Assembly: GCA_023411775.1 (NCBI GenBank) | Contig: JAEYOL010000258.1 | Location: forward strand, 1 to 26,084 | Reading direction: 5' to 3' | DNA from: Bacteroidota bacterium | GTDB taxonomy: Bacteria; Bacteroidota; Bacteroidia; Chitinophagales; Chitinophagaceae | Length of the DNA stretch: 26,084 nucleotides | Part shown: positions 7,248 through 16,246 of the stretch, one piece after another | Position numbering within the stretch: position 1 is the stretch's first letter | How the letters are laid out: each line of letters opens with the position of its first letter | Position numbers and translations under genes: made by a program | Notes under the pieces: generated by a model | Database searches by the model: none | The model's input: the letters and a program-made list of their open reading frames with translations, nothing else | Told to the model about the DNA's origin: nothing

Positions 7248-7910
7248 ATGGAAGTAAGGCGCGACATATTGTGGAGGGTGTACCTGTGCTTTATCGGCAT
7301 GGCGGTCCTTTGCGTCTTCATTCTGGGGAAAGCGTTTTATATCCAGCGTTTCGAGGGCGAGCACTGGCGCAGTATGAGCGACAGTATGCATCAGCGTATC
7401 GTAGAACTGGATGCCGACCGTGGAACCATCTATAGCGAAGATGGCCAGATGCTAAGCACCTCGCTTCCGGAATTTGATATCTACCTCGACTTCCAGGCTG
7501 ATGGTTTACGTGATAAAAACGGGAAAGTGTTTCATGAAAACGTTGACTCATTTGCTATTGCGCTTTCACGTTATTTCGGAGACAAAACAACGGCTCAGTA
7601 TAAAAAGGAATTACTGGCAGGCTACAAAAAGAAAAGCCGTTACTACCCGTTGAAAAAGAAATTGTCTTTTGAGCAATATAAAAACTTCCGGCAGTTTCCA
7701 CTGGTTAGATTAGGTCGTAATAAAAGTGGCGTGATCGTAGAAGAAAACAGCCGGCGGCTTTCGCCCTTCGGATTACTCGCCAACCGCACCATCGGTCTTT
7801 CGCGTGAACATATTGCCAGCAACGGCAAAGTGAAAAAGCAAAATGTCGGTCTTGAAAAAACATATGATTCATTACTCACGGGCCAGAAGGGTCAACGCCT
7901 GGTAAGGTAA
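7248..7910 (+). CDS. ftsI: FtsI/PBP transpeptidase, N-terminal part (before in-frame TAA)
   Basis: This is the first 220 codons of the division penicillin-binding protein. It has a short cytoplasmic start, a membrane anchor at about 10-30 (VYLCFIGMAVLCVFILGKAF) and the PBP dimerisation domain, with the typical block RGTIYSEDGQMLSTSLPEFD just after the anchor and RTIGLSREH and GLEKTYDSLLTG near the end. It stops at a TAA (7908-7910). The homologous sequence continues in the same frame at 7911 (ASGGAIPVEGFQIEPENGKD) and into the catalytic part, so this is one gene with an internal stop and not a natural short protein. Alone it has no catalytic motif. It follows ftsL by 90 bp. Confidence 0.9.
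   Translation: MEVRRDILWRVYLCFIGMAVLCVFILGKAFYIQRFEGEHWRSMSDSMHQRIVELDADRGTIYSEDGQMLSTSLPEFDIYLDFQADGLRDKNGKVFHENVDSFAIALSRYFGDKTTAQYKKELLAGYKKKSRYYPLKKKLSFEQYKNFRQFPLVRLGRNKSGVIVEENSRRLSPFGLLANRTIGLSREHIASNGKVKKQNVGLEKTYDSLLTGQKGQRLVR
7908..7910 (+). other. In-frame TAA interrupting ftsI
   Basis: The frame opened at 7248 reads CTG GTA AGG TAA GCT TCG GGC GGA and then stays open to 9377. Without this codon the protein would be 709 residues, a normal length for a Bacteroidota FtsI with a PASTA domain. No frame change is involved. TAA is used as the true stop of ftsI, murE, mraY, ftsW and murC here, so the code is not reassigned. The local sequence ggtaaggtaag holds a 5-base direct duplication. 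Confidence 0.9.
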
Positions 7911-7988
7911 GCTTCGGGCGGAGCGATCCCGGTAGAGGGATTCCAGATAGAGCCCGAAAATGGGAAGGACATATTTACCACGATCGAT

Positions 7989-9377
7989 GTGAATATCCAG
8001 GATATTACCGAGACCGCTTTGCTAAAACAAATGGAGGCGACTGAATCTTTATACGGTACATGCATAGTCATGGAAACCAAAACCGGAAAAATTAAAGCGA
8101 TCGCAAACCTGGGCCGCAGACCCGATGGCAGCTACTGGGAAGATGATAACTACGCCTTACGTATTACAGAACCTGGTTCCACCATTAAACTGGTGACATT
8201 GTTGGCCGTGCTGGAAAAAGGAAGTTCAAAGATGACCGACCTGGTGGAAGTGGGCAGCGCGGGTCGGATGGTTGTGGGTCCAAGAAACGTAAATGATGCA
8301 GAGCGCTCTCCCAAACCTGTCCTGACAGTAAAAGAATGTTTTGCACACAGTTCGAATGTTGGAATGAGCAAACTTGCCTACAAAGCCTTCGGACAAAATC
8401 CAAAAGAATTCCGGGATTACCTGCATCGCTATCATATGGATACTCCCTCACCTGTAGATCTTTCAAATATTCCCAGTCCCCGTTTTGCTCCACTTGATAA
8501 AAACAGGGGTGGTGTGATGAATATGATTACGATGAGCTTTGGCTATGCGGCACAGGTGAGCCCCCTTCATACACTGACACTATATAATGCAGTGGCTAAT
8601 AATGGCAGGATGATGAAACCTTACCTGGTCAACAGTGTACAGCAGGATGGGATTGTGCTAAAGCAATTCGAACCAACCGTCATGGACGACGCGATCGCAA
8701 GACCCGATGTGATCAACGCTGCTAAAGAAAGTATGGAAGCTGTAGTGACAGAAGGTACCGGACGATACGCATTTAAAGATATGCCCTTCACCATAGGTGG
8801 AAAAACAGGAACGGCGCATGTGGCGGATGGTAATATAAAATATAGCGCAGGTGTGTACCAGGCCTCCTTCGTTGGTTATTTCCCAGCCAACGATCCGCAG
8901 TATTCCTGCATTGTAGTCATTCGCTCTAAACCGTATGCGGCCCTGCACTATGGTGGTACATTGGCCGGGCCTGTGTTTAAAGACGTAGCGACGAAGATCT
9001 ATGCCATGTATGTAGATAAGAAAGCACCACATCTTTATGCCGCAAAAAAAGATAGCGCGGCTTTCTTTTATGCGGGCACCACCGCAGATATCAGGAAAGT
9101 ATACCAATCGCTGAATATCGCATATAACGACTCATCAAGTAACTCGCAATATGGCAACGTGATCGCAGTAAACTACCAGCCAGTTGTGAAGAAAGTGCCG
9201 GTGCAGGAAAACACGATGCCCGATGTTAAAGGAATGGGTTTGAAGGACGCTTTATTCCTGTTGGAAAACCTTGGAGTAAAAGTGACGATAAAAGGAAAAG
9301 GAAAAGTTTCCGGCCAGTCGGTTGATCCCGGAACAATGCTGAAAAAAGGAATGGACGTTGTACTGAACCTGACATAA
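7989..9377 (+). CDS. ftsI: FtsI/PBP transpeptidase, catalytic part plus PASTA domain
   Basis: This is the catalytic part of the same gene, in the same frame as 7248-7910. The three penicillin-binding motifs are intact: SxxK as STIK (residues 64-67 of this part, nucleophile Ser64, about 311 in full-length numbering), SxN as SSN (121-123) and KTG (272-274, within GGKTGTAH). A PASTA domain follows at about 407-462 (MPDVKGMGLKDALFLLENLG). The enzyme crosslinks septal peptidoglycan in the periplasm. The open frame begins at 7911. The GTG at 7989 and ATG at 8031 are only the first possible starts and fall inside conserved sequence. A product started there would lack the membrane anchor and could not reach the periplasm. 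The motifs show no decay, which argues that the inactivation is very recent or not real. murE starts 10 bp downstream. Confidence 0.9.
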   Translation: MNIQDITETALLKQMEATESLYGTCIVMETKTGKIKAIANLGRRPDGSYWEDDNYALRITEPGSTIKLVTLLAVLEKGSSKMTDLVEVGSAGRMVVGPRNVNDAERSPKPVLTVKECFAHSSNVGMSKLAYKAFGQNPKEFRDYLHRYHMDTPSPVDLSNIPSPRFAPLDKNRGGVMNMITMSFGYAAQVSPLHTLTLYNAVANNGRMMKPYLVNSVQQDGIVLKQFEPTVMDDAIARPDVINAAKESMEAVVTEGTGRYAFKDMPFTIGGKTGTAHVADGNIKYSAGVYQASFVGYFPANDPQYSCIVVIRSKPYAALHYGGTLAGPVFKDVATKIYAMYVDKKAPHLYAAKKDSAAFFYAGTTADIRKVYQSLNIAYNDSSSNSQYGNVIAVNYQPVVKKVPVQENTMPDVKGMGLKDALFLLENLGVKVTIKGKGKVSGQSVDPGTMLKKGMDVVLNLT

Positions 9378-9387
9378 ATAAGAGTCT

Positions 9388-10851
9388 GTGCTATTACAGG
9401 ATGTTTTATATAAAGTTTCGATCAGGTCCGTCACGGGTAGTACGGCAATAAACATCCAGGATGTACAACTTGATTCGAGAAATGTGAAACCGGGGGCATT
9501 GTTTGTGGCAGTGAAGGGAGCCCAGTCCGACGGACACCAGTTTATTGACAAGGCGGTTGAGAATGGTGCGAAGGCCGTGATTTGCGAAGCGATGCCGGCC
9601 GAAGTGAAACAGGATGTGGTGTATGTGCAGGTGGAAAACAGTGCAGCGGCGGCAGGTTGGATTGCGCATAATTTTTTTGATCAGCCATCGGAGCGTTTGA
9701 AGCTGGTAGGCGTCACCGGTACGAATGGGAAAACGACGATTGCCACATTGTTATTTAAGCTCTTTACATCATTGGGATATAAGTGCGGGTTGTTAAGCAC
9801 GGTTGAAAACCATATCGGCGATACGGTTTTACCGGCTACGCATACAACTCCCGACGCGGTCAGTTTGAACCGGCTACTAAAGCAAATGGTGGATGCGTCC
9901 TGTACACATGTGTTTATGGAAGTGAGCTCACATGCGATACACCAGCATCGTGTTACAGGTTTGAAGTTTACCGGGGGTGTATTCAGCAATATCACGCATG
10001 ACCACCTGGACTATCATCAAACTTTTGATGAGTACATCCGTGTGAAAAAATCGTTTTTTGATTCGCTGAGTTCGCCGGCTTTTGCCATCAGCAATGCGGA
10101 TGACAAAAGAGGCCAGGTGATGTTGCAGAATACAGGCGCTTCGAAATACCTGTATAGCTTGAAAACACTGGCGGATTTTAAAGGAAAGATCATTGAAAAT
10201 ACTTTGTCGGGGCTCGTGATGACGGTAAATGACCAGGAAGTGCATTTCCGATTGATCGGTGAGTTCAATGCCTACAACCTGCTGGCCGCATTTGCGGTGG
10301 GCGTTTGTATGGGAGAAGATAAGCAGGAACTGCTCAGGTGTCTGAGTATACTCACGGGTGCGGAAGGCAGATTCGACTACCTGGTTTCACCAAGGGACAA
10401 TTTGATCGCCATCGTGGATTATGCGCATACACCTGATGCATTACTGAATGTGCTGGCCACGATCAAAAAGTTGAAGAAGGGTTTTGAACAGGTGATCACG
10501 GTAGTGGGTTGTGGTGGAGACCGCGATCGTACCAAGCGCCCGATCATGGCGGAGGTAGCATGTGAACACAGCGATAAAGCAATTTTCACCAGTGATAACC
10601 CGAGATCGGAAGATCCGGCGCAGATAATCAGAGATATGGAGGAAGGCCTGCCGGCCGCAGCGAAAAGGAAATATATCTCGATAGTGGACAGGAAGGAAGC
10701 GATTAAAACAGCGATCAGCCTGGCCAAACCTGAAGACATCATCCTGGTAGCGGGCAAAGGCCATGAAAAATACCAGGAAATAAAAGGAGTGAGAAATCAT
10801 TTTGACGATAAAGAAATAGTGAGAGAGATGTTTGAGCTGATGGATAGATAA
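9388..10851 (+). CDS. murE: UDP-MurNAc-L-Ala-D-Glu:meso-diaminopimelate ligase
   Basis: MurE adds the third amino acid to the peptidoglycan stem peptide in the cytoplasm, using ATP. This 487-residue protein has the N-terminal substrate domain (LDSRNVKPGALFVAVKG), the P-loop GTNGKTT at 111-117, the central HDHLDYH block with the following lysine pair near 220-221, where the carbamylated lysine of Mur ligases lies, and the C-terminal domain with VVGCGGDRDRTKRP. The motif DNPR at 403-406 marks specificity for meso-diaminopimelate over lysine, so the organism should make DAP-type peptidoglycan. The start is a GTG at 9388. It gives the expected LLQDVLYKVS N-terminus and lies 10 bases after the ftsI stop, suggesting translational coupling. 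Confidence 0.95.
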   Translation: MLLQDVLYKVSIRSVTGSTAINIQDVQLDSRNVKPGALFVAVKGAQSDGHQFIDKAVENGAKAVICEAMPAEVKQDVVYVQVENSAAAAGWIAHNFFDQPSERLKLVGVTGTNGKTTIATLLFKLFTSLGYKCGLLSTVENHIGDTVLPATHTTPDAVSLNRLLKQMVDASCTHVFMEVSSHAIHQHRVTGLKFTGGVFSNITHDHLDYHQTFDEYIRVKKSFFDSLSSPAFAISNADDKRGQVMLQNTGASKYLYSLKTLADFKGKIIENTLSGLVMTVNDQEVHFRLIGEFNAYNLLAAFAVGVCMGEDKQELLRCLSILTGAEGRFDYLVSPRDNLIAIVDYAHTPDALLNVLATIKKLKKGFEQVITVVGCGGDRDRTKRPIMAEVACEHSDKAIFTSDNPRSEDPAQIIRDMEEGLPAAAKRKYISIVDRKEAIKTAISLAKPEDIILVAGKGHEKYQEIKGVRNHFDDKEIVREMFELMDR

Positions 10852-10911
10852 GTGAAGTGAGAGAGTAAATAGAACTAACGTAGTAAACAGCAAAGCGAAA
10901 CCAACACCAGC

Positions 10912-12189
10912 ATGTTGTATCACTTATTTGATTGGTTTGATAAACAGGACATGAACTTCCCCGGAAGTGAGTTGTACCGCTTTATCACTTTCCGTGTATT
11001 GCTTGCGATACTGCTATCATTATTTATTACGCTGATCTATGGAAAGAAACTGATCCGGTTATTACAAAAGAAGCAGGTAGGTGAGTCGGTTCGCGACCTG
11101 GGTCTGGCTGGTGAGCAAACCAAGAAGGGTACGCCAACGATGGGCGGTCTCATCATCATCATGGCGATCGTGGTACCAACACTTCTGTTGGCCCGGCTCG
11201 ATACGGTGTACATTATCCTGATGCTGGTAGCGACAGTCTGGTTGGGTGTGATCGGATTTATCGATGACTATCTCAAACTGCGTGCGAAAAAGCTGGCGCA
11301 GCAACAGGGAGCAGCTTATAAGAAAGGTGACAAAGACGGTTTGGCGGGCTGGTTTAAAATTTTGGGGCAGGTGGGACTGGGCATTACGGTGGGAGCAGTT
11401 CTTTATTTTAATAGCGAGGTGAGGATATGGAGAGAGTACCAGGGCACTCCTAAGGCAGGTGACTCAACGATCATTACCAAGATCGTCAACAACCGGGAGA
11501 AGCATTTTGTGGAAACAAAGGAACCTGTTACAACCATTCCTTTTGTAAAAAACCACGAGTTCAATTATACCAAATTATTGCCCGAAAGCCTTCGGCAGTA
11601 TTCATGGGTATTGTATATACTGGTGGTAATTTTCATCATTACGGCGGTGTCCAATGGTTCAAATATTACAGACGGGCTCGACGGGCTCGCCACGGGAACC
11701 TCCGCGTTGATTGGTGTGTTGTTGGGCATATTCGCTTATGCCAGCGGTAACTTCTTTTTTGCGGATTACCTCAATATCATGTACATCCCGGGGCTGGGCG
11801 AGCTATCCATTTTTATCGCCGCCATGATCGGTGCCTGTATCGGGTTTCTCTGGTATAATTCGTACCCGGCACAAGTGTTCATGGGGGATACCGGAAGTCT
11901 TACCCTGGGTGGTATCATCGCAGCGTTGGCCATCATCGTGCATAAAGAGCTGCTGATCCCGATATTTTGTGGTGTGTTCCTGGTTGAGAATATAAGTGTG
12001 ATACTGCAGGTCACCTATTTCAAGTACACGAAGAAGAAGACAGGTGTTGGAAAACGGATTTTCCTGATGAGCCCGCTGCATCACCACTATCAGAAGCTGG
12101 GCTATCATGAAGCGAAGATTGTGACGAGGTTCTGGATCGTGACAGTATTATGTGTGGTATTGAGCATTGTAACATTGAAACTCAGGTAA
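10912..12189 (+). CDS. mraY: Phospho-N-acetylmuramoyl-pentapeptide-transferase
   Basis: MraY transfers phospho-MurNAc-pentapeptide from UDP to undecaprenyl phosphate, making lipid I at the inner membrane. This 425-residue polytopic protein shows the family blocks KKGTPTMGG (71-79), the acidic pair in GFIDDYLK (D118, D119), NITDGLDGLATG (251-262), FMGDTGSLTLGG and the histidine cluster PLHHHYQKLG near the end. It is about 65 residues longer than E. coli MraY. The extra part is a polar segment at about 168-228, between membrane helices. It contains no obvious known domain. I recall a similar insert in other Bacteroidota MraY proteins. It follows murE by 60 bp and is followed by a 196-bp gap before murD. 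Confidence 0.95.
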   Translation: MLYHLFDWFDKQDMNFPGSELYRFITFRVLLAILLSLFITLIYGKKLIRLLQKKQVGESVRDLGLAGEQTKKGTPTMGGLIIIMAIVVPTLLLARLDTVYIILMLVATVWLGVIGFIDDYLKLRAKKLAQQQGAAYKKGDKDGLAGWFKILGQVGLGITVGAVLYFNSEVRIWREYQGTPKAGDSTIITKIVNNREKHFVETKEPVTTIPFVKNHEFNYTKLLPESLRQYSWVLYILVVIFIITAVSNGSNITDGLDGLATGTSALIGVLLGIFAYASGNFFFADYLNIMYIPGLGELSIFIAAMIGACIGFLWYNSYPAQVFMGDTGSLTLGGIIAALAIIVHKELLIPIFCGVFLVENISVILQVTYFKYTKKKTGVGKRIFLMSPLHHHYQKLGYHEAKIVTRFWIVTVLCVVLSIVTLKLR

Positions 12190-12385
12190 ACAAGGATATA
12201 ATTTTTAGATAGGATTTTTTGAAAAACCGCCCACTGTTACCGAACCCCTTTGAAGCAGTACTCTGAAGAAATGCTTTGTGGACGTTATTGAAATTAATAC
12301 TTGTGAAGAACCATTTTTCCGACCCCATGAAAAACTATCGATCCGTGATACTCCTGCCATGAAGCAGAACTGCGGATAGGAAACT

Positions 12386-13726
12386 ATGAGCAAGCGATTT
12401 GTCATATTGGGTGGCGGAGAAAGTGGCGTAGGTGCCGCACTGCTCGCCAGGCAAAACGGATATGACGTGTTTGTCTCTGACGAAAGTTCTTTGAAGGATC
12501 ATTATCGTAAAGAATTGCAGGATGCTGGGATCGAATTTGAAGAAGGCCGGCACGATGAATCGAGGATCTTATCTGCGGATGAAGTGATGAAAAGTCCGGG
12601 GATACCTGAGAAAAATGCCATGGTAAAAAAGATCAGGGAAAAAGGAATCCCCGTCATCAGTGAAATTGAACTCGCCTATCGATTCAAAGGCGAAAGCCGG
12701 ATCATCGCGATCACAGGCAGTAATGGAAAAACTACTACTACGGCGCTGACCTGGCATATCTGTAAGAAAGGTGGACTGGATTGTGCGCTGGTAGGCAATA
12801 TCGGTTTTTCATTTGCCCGCCAGGTTGCAATGGACCCCAAGCCTTTGTATGTGGCCGAGATCAGCAGTTTTCAGTTGGATGACATCATTGAGTTCAGGCC
12901 AGATATCGCCATCCTGACCAATATCACCGAGGATCACCTCGATCGCTACGATTATGATTTTAGAAAATATATCGCCAGTAAGTTTCGAATTATTATGAAC
13001 CAACGGGAAGATGATTATTTCATTTACTGTGCTGACGACGATATAACGATCAAGTATTTAAACGAGTTTAAAATTCACTCAAAACAACTGCCAATCAGTA
13101 TGAAAACAGAACTAGCCAGAGGCGCTTTTATCAAAGACGGGGACATGTATGCACGCACGGGTGAAGACTTTACCAGTATGAGTGTGTTTGATTTTGCTCT
13201 CAAAGGGAAGCATAATCAGTACAATACTATGGCGGCTTGTCTGGTGGGAGTTACGATGGACATCAGGAAGGAAAAAATAAGAGAAGCCATTCAGGATTTC
13301 CAGGGTCTGGAGCACCGGATGGAACCCGTGGCCACCATCAGGGGAGTGGAGTTCATCAATGATAGTAAAGCGACCAATGTCAACTCAACCTGGTATGCCC
13401 TGGAAAGCATGACCAAACCAACGATCCTTGTACTTGGTGGCGTTGACAAGGGCAATGATTATTCATTGTTATATGACCTGGTAAGAGAGAAAGTGAAAGC
13501 GATTATTTGCCTGGGTGCCGACAACCGGAAGATACATGAGGCTTTTGGCAATATGGTAAGTACCATCGTCAATACCGACAACGCGATTGACGCCGTACAG
13601 GCTGCTTTTCATTTTGCCACAAAAGGAGATGTCGTTTTGCTGAGCCCGGCCTGTGCCAGCTTTGATCTGTTTAAAAATTATGAAGATAGGGGCAACCAGT
13701 TTAAAAAAGCGGTGAAGGAGCTATAG
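12386..13726 (+). CDS. murD: UDP-N-acetylmuramoyl-L-alanine:D-glutamate ligase
   Basis: MurD adds D-glutamate to UDP-MurNAc-L-Ala in the cytoplasm, using ATP. The 446-residue protein begins with the Rossmann-like loop VILGGGESGVGAA, followed by the P-loop GSNGKTTTT (111-119), the AEISSFQLDDI block, ITEDHLDRY, and the C-terminal domain with EHRMEPV, INDSKATNVNST, VLGGVDKG and the terminal LLSPACASFDLFKNYEDRGNQF split over the last 30 residues. The length matches the family. A short AGGA lies 8 to 11 bases upstream of the ATG, one of the few Shine-Dalgarno-like sites in the cluster. The 196-bp gap before it holds no gene. A weak TTTG-N19-TACTTGTG at 12275-12305 is the only promoter-like hint. 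Confidence 0.95.
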   Translation: MSKRFVILGGGESGVGAALLARQNGYDVFVSDESSLKDHYRKELQDAGIEFEEGRHDESRILSADEVMKSPGIPEKNAMVKKIREKGIPVISEIELAYRFKGESRIIAITGSNGKTTTTALTWHICKKGGLDCALVGNIGFSFARQVAMDPKPLYVAEISSFQLDDIIEFRPDIAILTNITEDHLDRYDYDFRKYIASKFRIIMNQREDDYFIYCADDDITIKYLNEFKIHSKQLPISMKTELARGAFIKDGDMYARTGEDFTSMSVFDFALKGKHNQYNTMAACLVGVTMDIRKEKIREAIQDFQGLEHRMEPVATIRGVEFINDSKATNVNSTWYALESMTKPTILVLGGVDKGNDYSLLYDLVREKVKAIICLGADNRKIHEAFGNMVSTIVNTDNAIDAVQAAFHFATKGDVVLLSPACASFDLFKNYEDRGNQFKKAVKEL

Positions 13727-13834
13727 GAGGGTGAGATTGAAATTAAGGCAGAGATTGAAGTGGTTAGTGATGAAGTCACATGGATCACGAAATATAATGG
13801 GATTGACAGTAAACGGCGAACATTAATTTAATAC

Positions 13835-15094
13835 ATGGACGTAACAAGAGACATACGGTTTAGTGAAATGGGAAATTTTAACACCCGGAATCTGTTGAGT
13901 AAGACCAGGGGTGATAAAGTGATCTGGGCGCTGGTAGTGTTGCTGGCGCTGGTTTCCCTGTTGGCGGTGTATAGTGCTACGGGTTCACTGGCATATAAGA
14001 ACTATAAAGGGAATACTGAAGTATACCTGTTCAAGCAGGTTGCCTTTATCGTGGTGGGTATACTGGTTGTATATTTTGCGCACCTGGTCAATTATACGGT
14101 TTATTCAAGGTTCGCTACCATCATGTATATCCTGGTCATTCCCCTGTTGATCTATACCTTATTTTTTGGTGTAAAGATGAATGAAGGTAGTCGCTGGATC
14201 CGCCTGCCACTGATCAATCTGACCATGCAAACCTCCGACCTGGCGAGGCTGGCACTATTCATGTACCTGGCGCGTTTGCTGAGCAGGAAGCAGCATGTGA
14301 TCAAAGACTTTAAGAAAGGATTTTTGCCGGTGATCATACCGGTTTTGATCATTTGTGCACTGATCGCGCCTGCTAATCTATCGACAGCGTTATTACTTGG
14401 CGCAAGTTGCCTGATGTTATTATTTATCGGCCGGGCAAGGACAAAACATATATTGTTAACCATCGGCATTGCGTCAATTCCCATTCTTTTTTTGATCATC
14501 GCCGCAGTGGCACGTCATAGTTCAGGCGACGACGAGACCGCAGTAGCCCAAAAATCTTCATCGGCGCTGTTTACACGGGTAGAGACATGGATTGGGCGGG
14601 TTGAAAATTTTATTTACGGCGGTAAAGAGGCAGATAACGATGAAATGTACCAGGTAAACCAGGCAAAGATCGCGATAGCTAAAGGCGGAATGCTGGGCGT
14701 GGGACCGGGCAATAGCACAACACGTGACTACCTGCCACAGGCGTATAACGATTTCATCTTCGCGATCATTATTGAAGAATATGGAATTGCCGGTGGAATG
14801 TTCATTGTATTTATATACCTGGTGTTTTTATACAGGTGTATAAGAATATTCAAACGTTGCCCATATGCTTTCGGGGCATTTCTGGCCCTGGGACTAAGTT
14901 TTACGCTGGCAATCCAGGCGATTGCGAATATGGCGGTGACGGTAAACCTTTTCCCGGTTACAGGTGTCACGCTTCCGTTGGTAAGCATGGGCGGCAGCAG
15001 TTTTATTTTCACCTGCCTGGCTATCGGGATCATATTAAGTGTGGCCAGGAACGTGGAGCAGTTGGAAGGTGAGGCGGCAGCCAAAACAGAATAA
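13835..15094 (+). CDS. ftsW: Septal peptidoglycan glycosyltransferase FtsW (SEDS family)
   Basis: FtsW polymerises lipid II into septal glycan strands in partnership with FtsI. This 419-residue protein is a multi-pass membrane protein of the SEDS family, with about ten hydrophobic segments starting at about residue 29. The periplasmic loop carries LGVGPGNSTTRDYLPQAYNDFIFA, split around Asp306, the position of the catalytic aspartate in SEDS proteins. MGGSSFIF follows near the last helix. The stretch at about 227-270 between helices is polar and somewhat long. The ATG at 13835 is used. An ATG at 13868 (residue 12) would also leave all membrane segments intact. It is preceded by a 108-bp gap and followed by murG after three bases. 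Confidence 0.93.
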   Translation: MDVTRDIRFSEMGNFNTRNLLSKTRGDKVIWALVVLLALVSLLAVYSATGSLAYKNYKGNTEVYLFKQVAFIVVGILVVYFAHLVNYTVYSRFATIMYILVIPLLIYTLFFGVKMNEGSRWIRLPLINLTMQTSDLARLALFMYLARLLSRKQHVIKDFKKGFLPVIIPVLIICALIAPANLSTALLLGASCLMLLFIGRARTKHILLTIGIASIPILFLIIAAVARHSSGDDETAVAQKSSSALFTRVETWIGRVENFIYGGKEADNDEMYQVNQAKIAIAKGGMLGVGPGNSTTRDYLPQAYNDFIFAIIIEEYGIAGGMFIVFIYLVFLYRCIRIFKRCPYAFGAFLALGLSFTLAIQAIANMAVTVNLFPVTGVTLPLVSMGGSSFIFTCLAIGIILSVARNVEQLEGEAAAKTE

Positions 15095-15097
15095 GAA

Positions 15098-16246
15098 ATG
15101 AAGGAGAATAATGAACAGACCTTGCATACCAAAAAACCTGAAGCAGGTGGCGGTTTGCGTGTGATCATAGCAGGTGGTGGAACGGGTGGTCATATTTTCC
15201 CGGCAATAGCGATTGCTAATGCTTTAAAAAGGATTGACGAAAGAACGGAAATACTTTTTGTTGGAGCTAAAGGAAAAATGGAGATGGAGAAAGTCCCGCA
15301 GGCAGGCTACCGGATCGAAGGCCTGGACATCGCGGGTTTCAACCGTAGTTCTTTGATAAAAAATATTGGATTGCCATTTAAACTGATCAAAAGTTTCTTC
15401 CAGGTGAGGAAGATCATTGGCCAGTTTAAACCATCCGCGGTGGTTGGTGTTGGAGGCTATTCAAGTTTCCCTGTACTAAGACTGGCGCAGGCAAGAGGGA
15501 TACCCAGTTTTATACATGAATCCAACTCGTTTGCCGGTAAATCCAATATACTGTTGGGCCGGAAGGCGACAAAGATTTTTACAGGCACACCAGGGATGGA
15601 AAAATTTTTTCCAAAAGATAAGATCCTGGTAACCGGAAACCCTGTACGTGCATCAATCGTTGAGGCAAGGGTTACGCGCCAGGATGGAATTAAACACTTT
15701 TCATTGGATGAAAACCGAAAAACGGTGTTGGTGATAGGTGGAAGCCTGGGTGCGAAATCGATCAACGAAGCGATCAGTAAAGACCTCGACATGTTGACCG
15801 GGGAGAACCTGCAACTGATCTGGCAAACTGGAAAACCTTATGCTGCGAAAGCAAAAGAACATACAGCTGGAAAGACTTCTGTTTGGGTAAATGATTTTAT
15901 CACGCAAATGGAGTTTGCTTATGCTGCAGCCGACATCGTAGTAGCCCGTGCCGGCGCTATGACCCTGGCTGAATTATGTGTCGTTAAAAAGCCCGTTTTA
16001 TTCGTACCCTATCCATTTGCTGCCGAAGATCACCAAACCGTCAATGCAAAACAGCTGGTCGACAGCAACGCCGCATTGATGATCAAAGATGCTGAGGCGT
16101 CGGAAAAATTGGTGCCGATGACCATCCAGCTGGCCAGGGATGAAGAACGCCAGCTGGAATTGAAGAGAAATATTTCCGCTCTGGCTATTACCAATGCCGA
16201 CGAGGTGATAGCCCGGGAAATATTGAAACTGGTAAAGAATGAGTAG
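15098..16246 (+). CDS. murG: UDP-GlcNAc:lipid I N-acetylglucosaminyltransferase
   Basis: MurG adds GlcNAc from UDP-GlcNAc to lipid I, making lipid II on the cytoplasmic face of the inner membrane. It is a GT-B fold enzyme of family GT28. The first domain has the glycine-rich loop GGGTGGHIFPA (26-36) and VVGVGGYSSFPV. The second has IGGSLGAKSIN (214-219 core) and the UDP-GlcNAc block RAGAMTLAEL (284-293), followed by VPYPFAAEDHQTVNA. At 382 residues it is about 25 longer than E. coli MurG because of a polar N-terminal extension (residues 1-20). The ATG lies three bases after the ftsW stop, and the murC start overlaps its stop, so the three genes are probably translationally coupled. Confidence 0.95.
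   Translation: MKENNEQTLHTKKPEAGGGLRVIIAGGGTGGHIFPAIAIANALKRIDERTEILFVGAKGKMEMEKVPQAGYRIEGLDIAGFNRSSLIKNIGLPFKLIKSFFQVRKIIGQFKPSAVVGVGGYSSFPVLRLAQARGIPSFIHESNSFAGKSNILLGRKATKIFTGTPGMEKFFPKDKILVTGNPVRASIVEARVTRQDGIKHFSLDENRKTVLVIGGSLGAKSINEAISKDLDMLTGENLQLIWQTGKPYAAKAKEHTAGKTSVWVNDFITQMEFAYAAADIVVARAGAMTLAELCVVKKPVLFVPYPFAAEDHQTVNAKQLVDSNAALMIKDAEASEKLVPMTIQLARDEERQLELKRNISALAITNADEVIAREILKLVKNE

Noticed and set aside
8658..9107. 149-residue open frame antisense to the ftsI catalytic part
   Set aside because: It is a shadow frame over conserved transpeptidase sequence and has no start signals or recognisable domain.
7911..9377. The catalytic half of ftsI as a genuine separate protein
   Set aside because: The first possible starts (GTG 7989, ATG 8031) lie inside conserved sequence, have no leader signals, and would yield a protein without the anchor needed to reach the periplasm.
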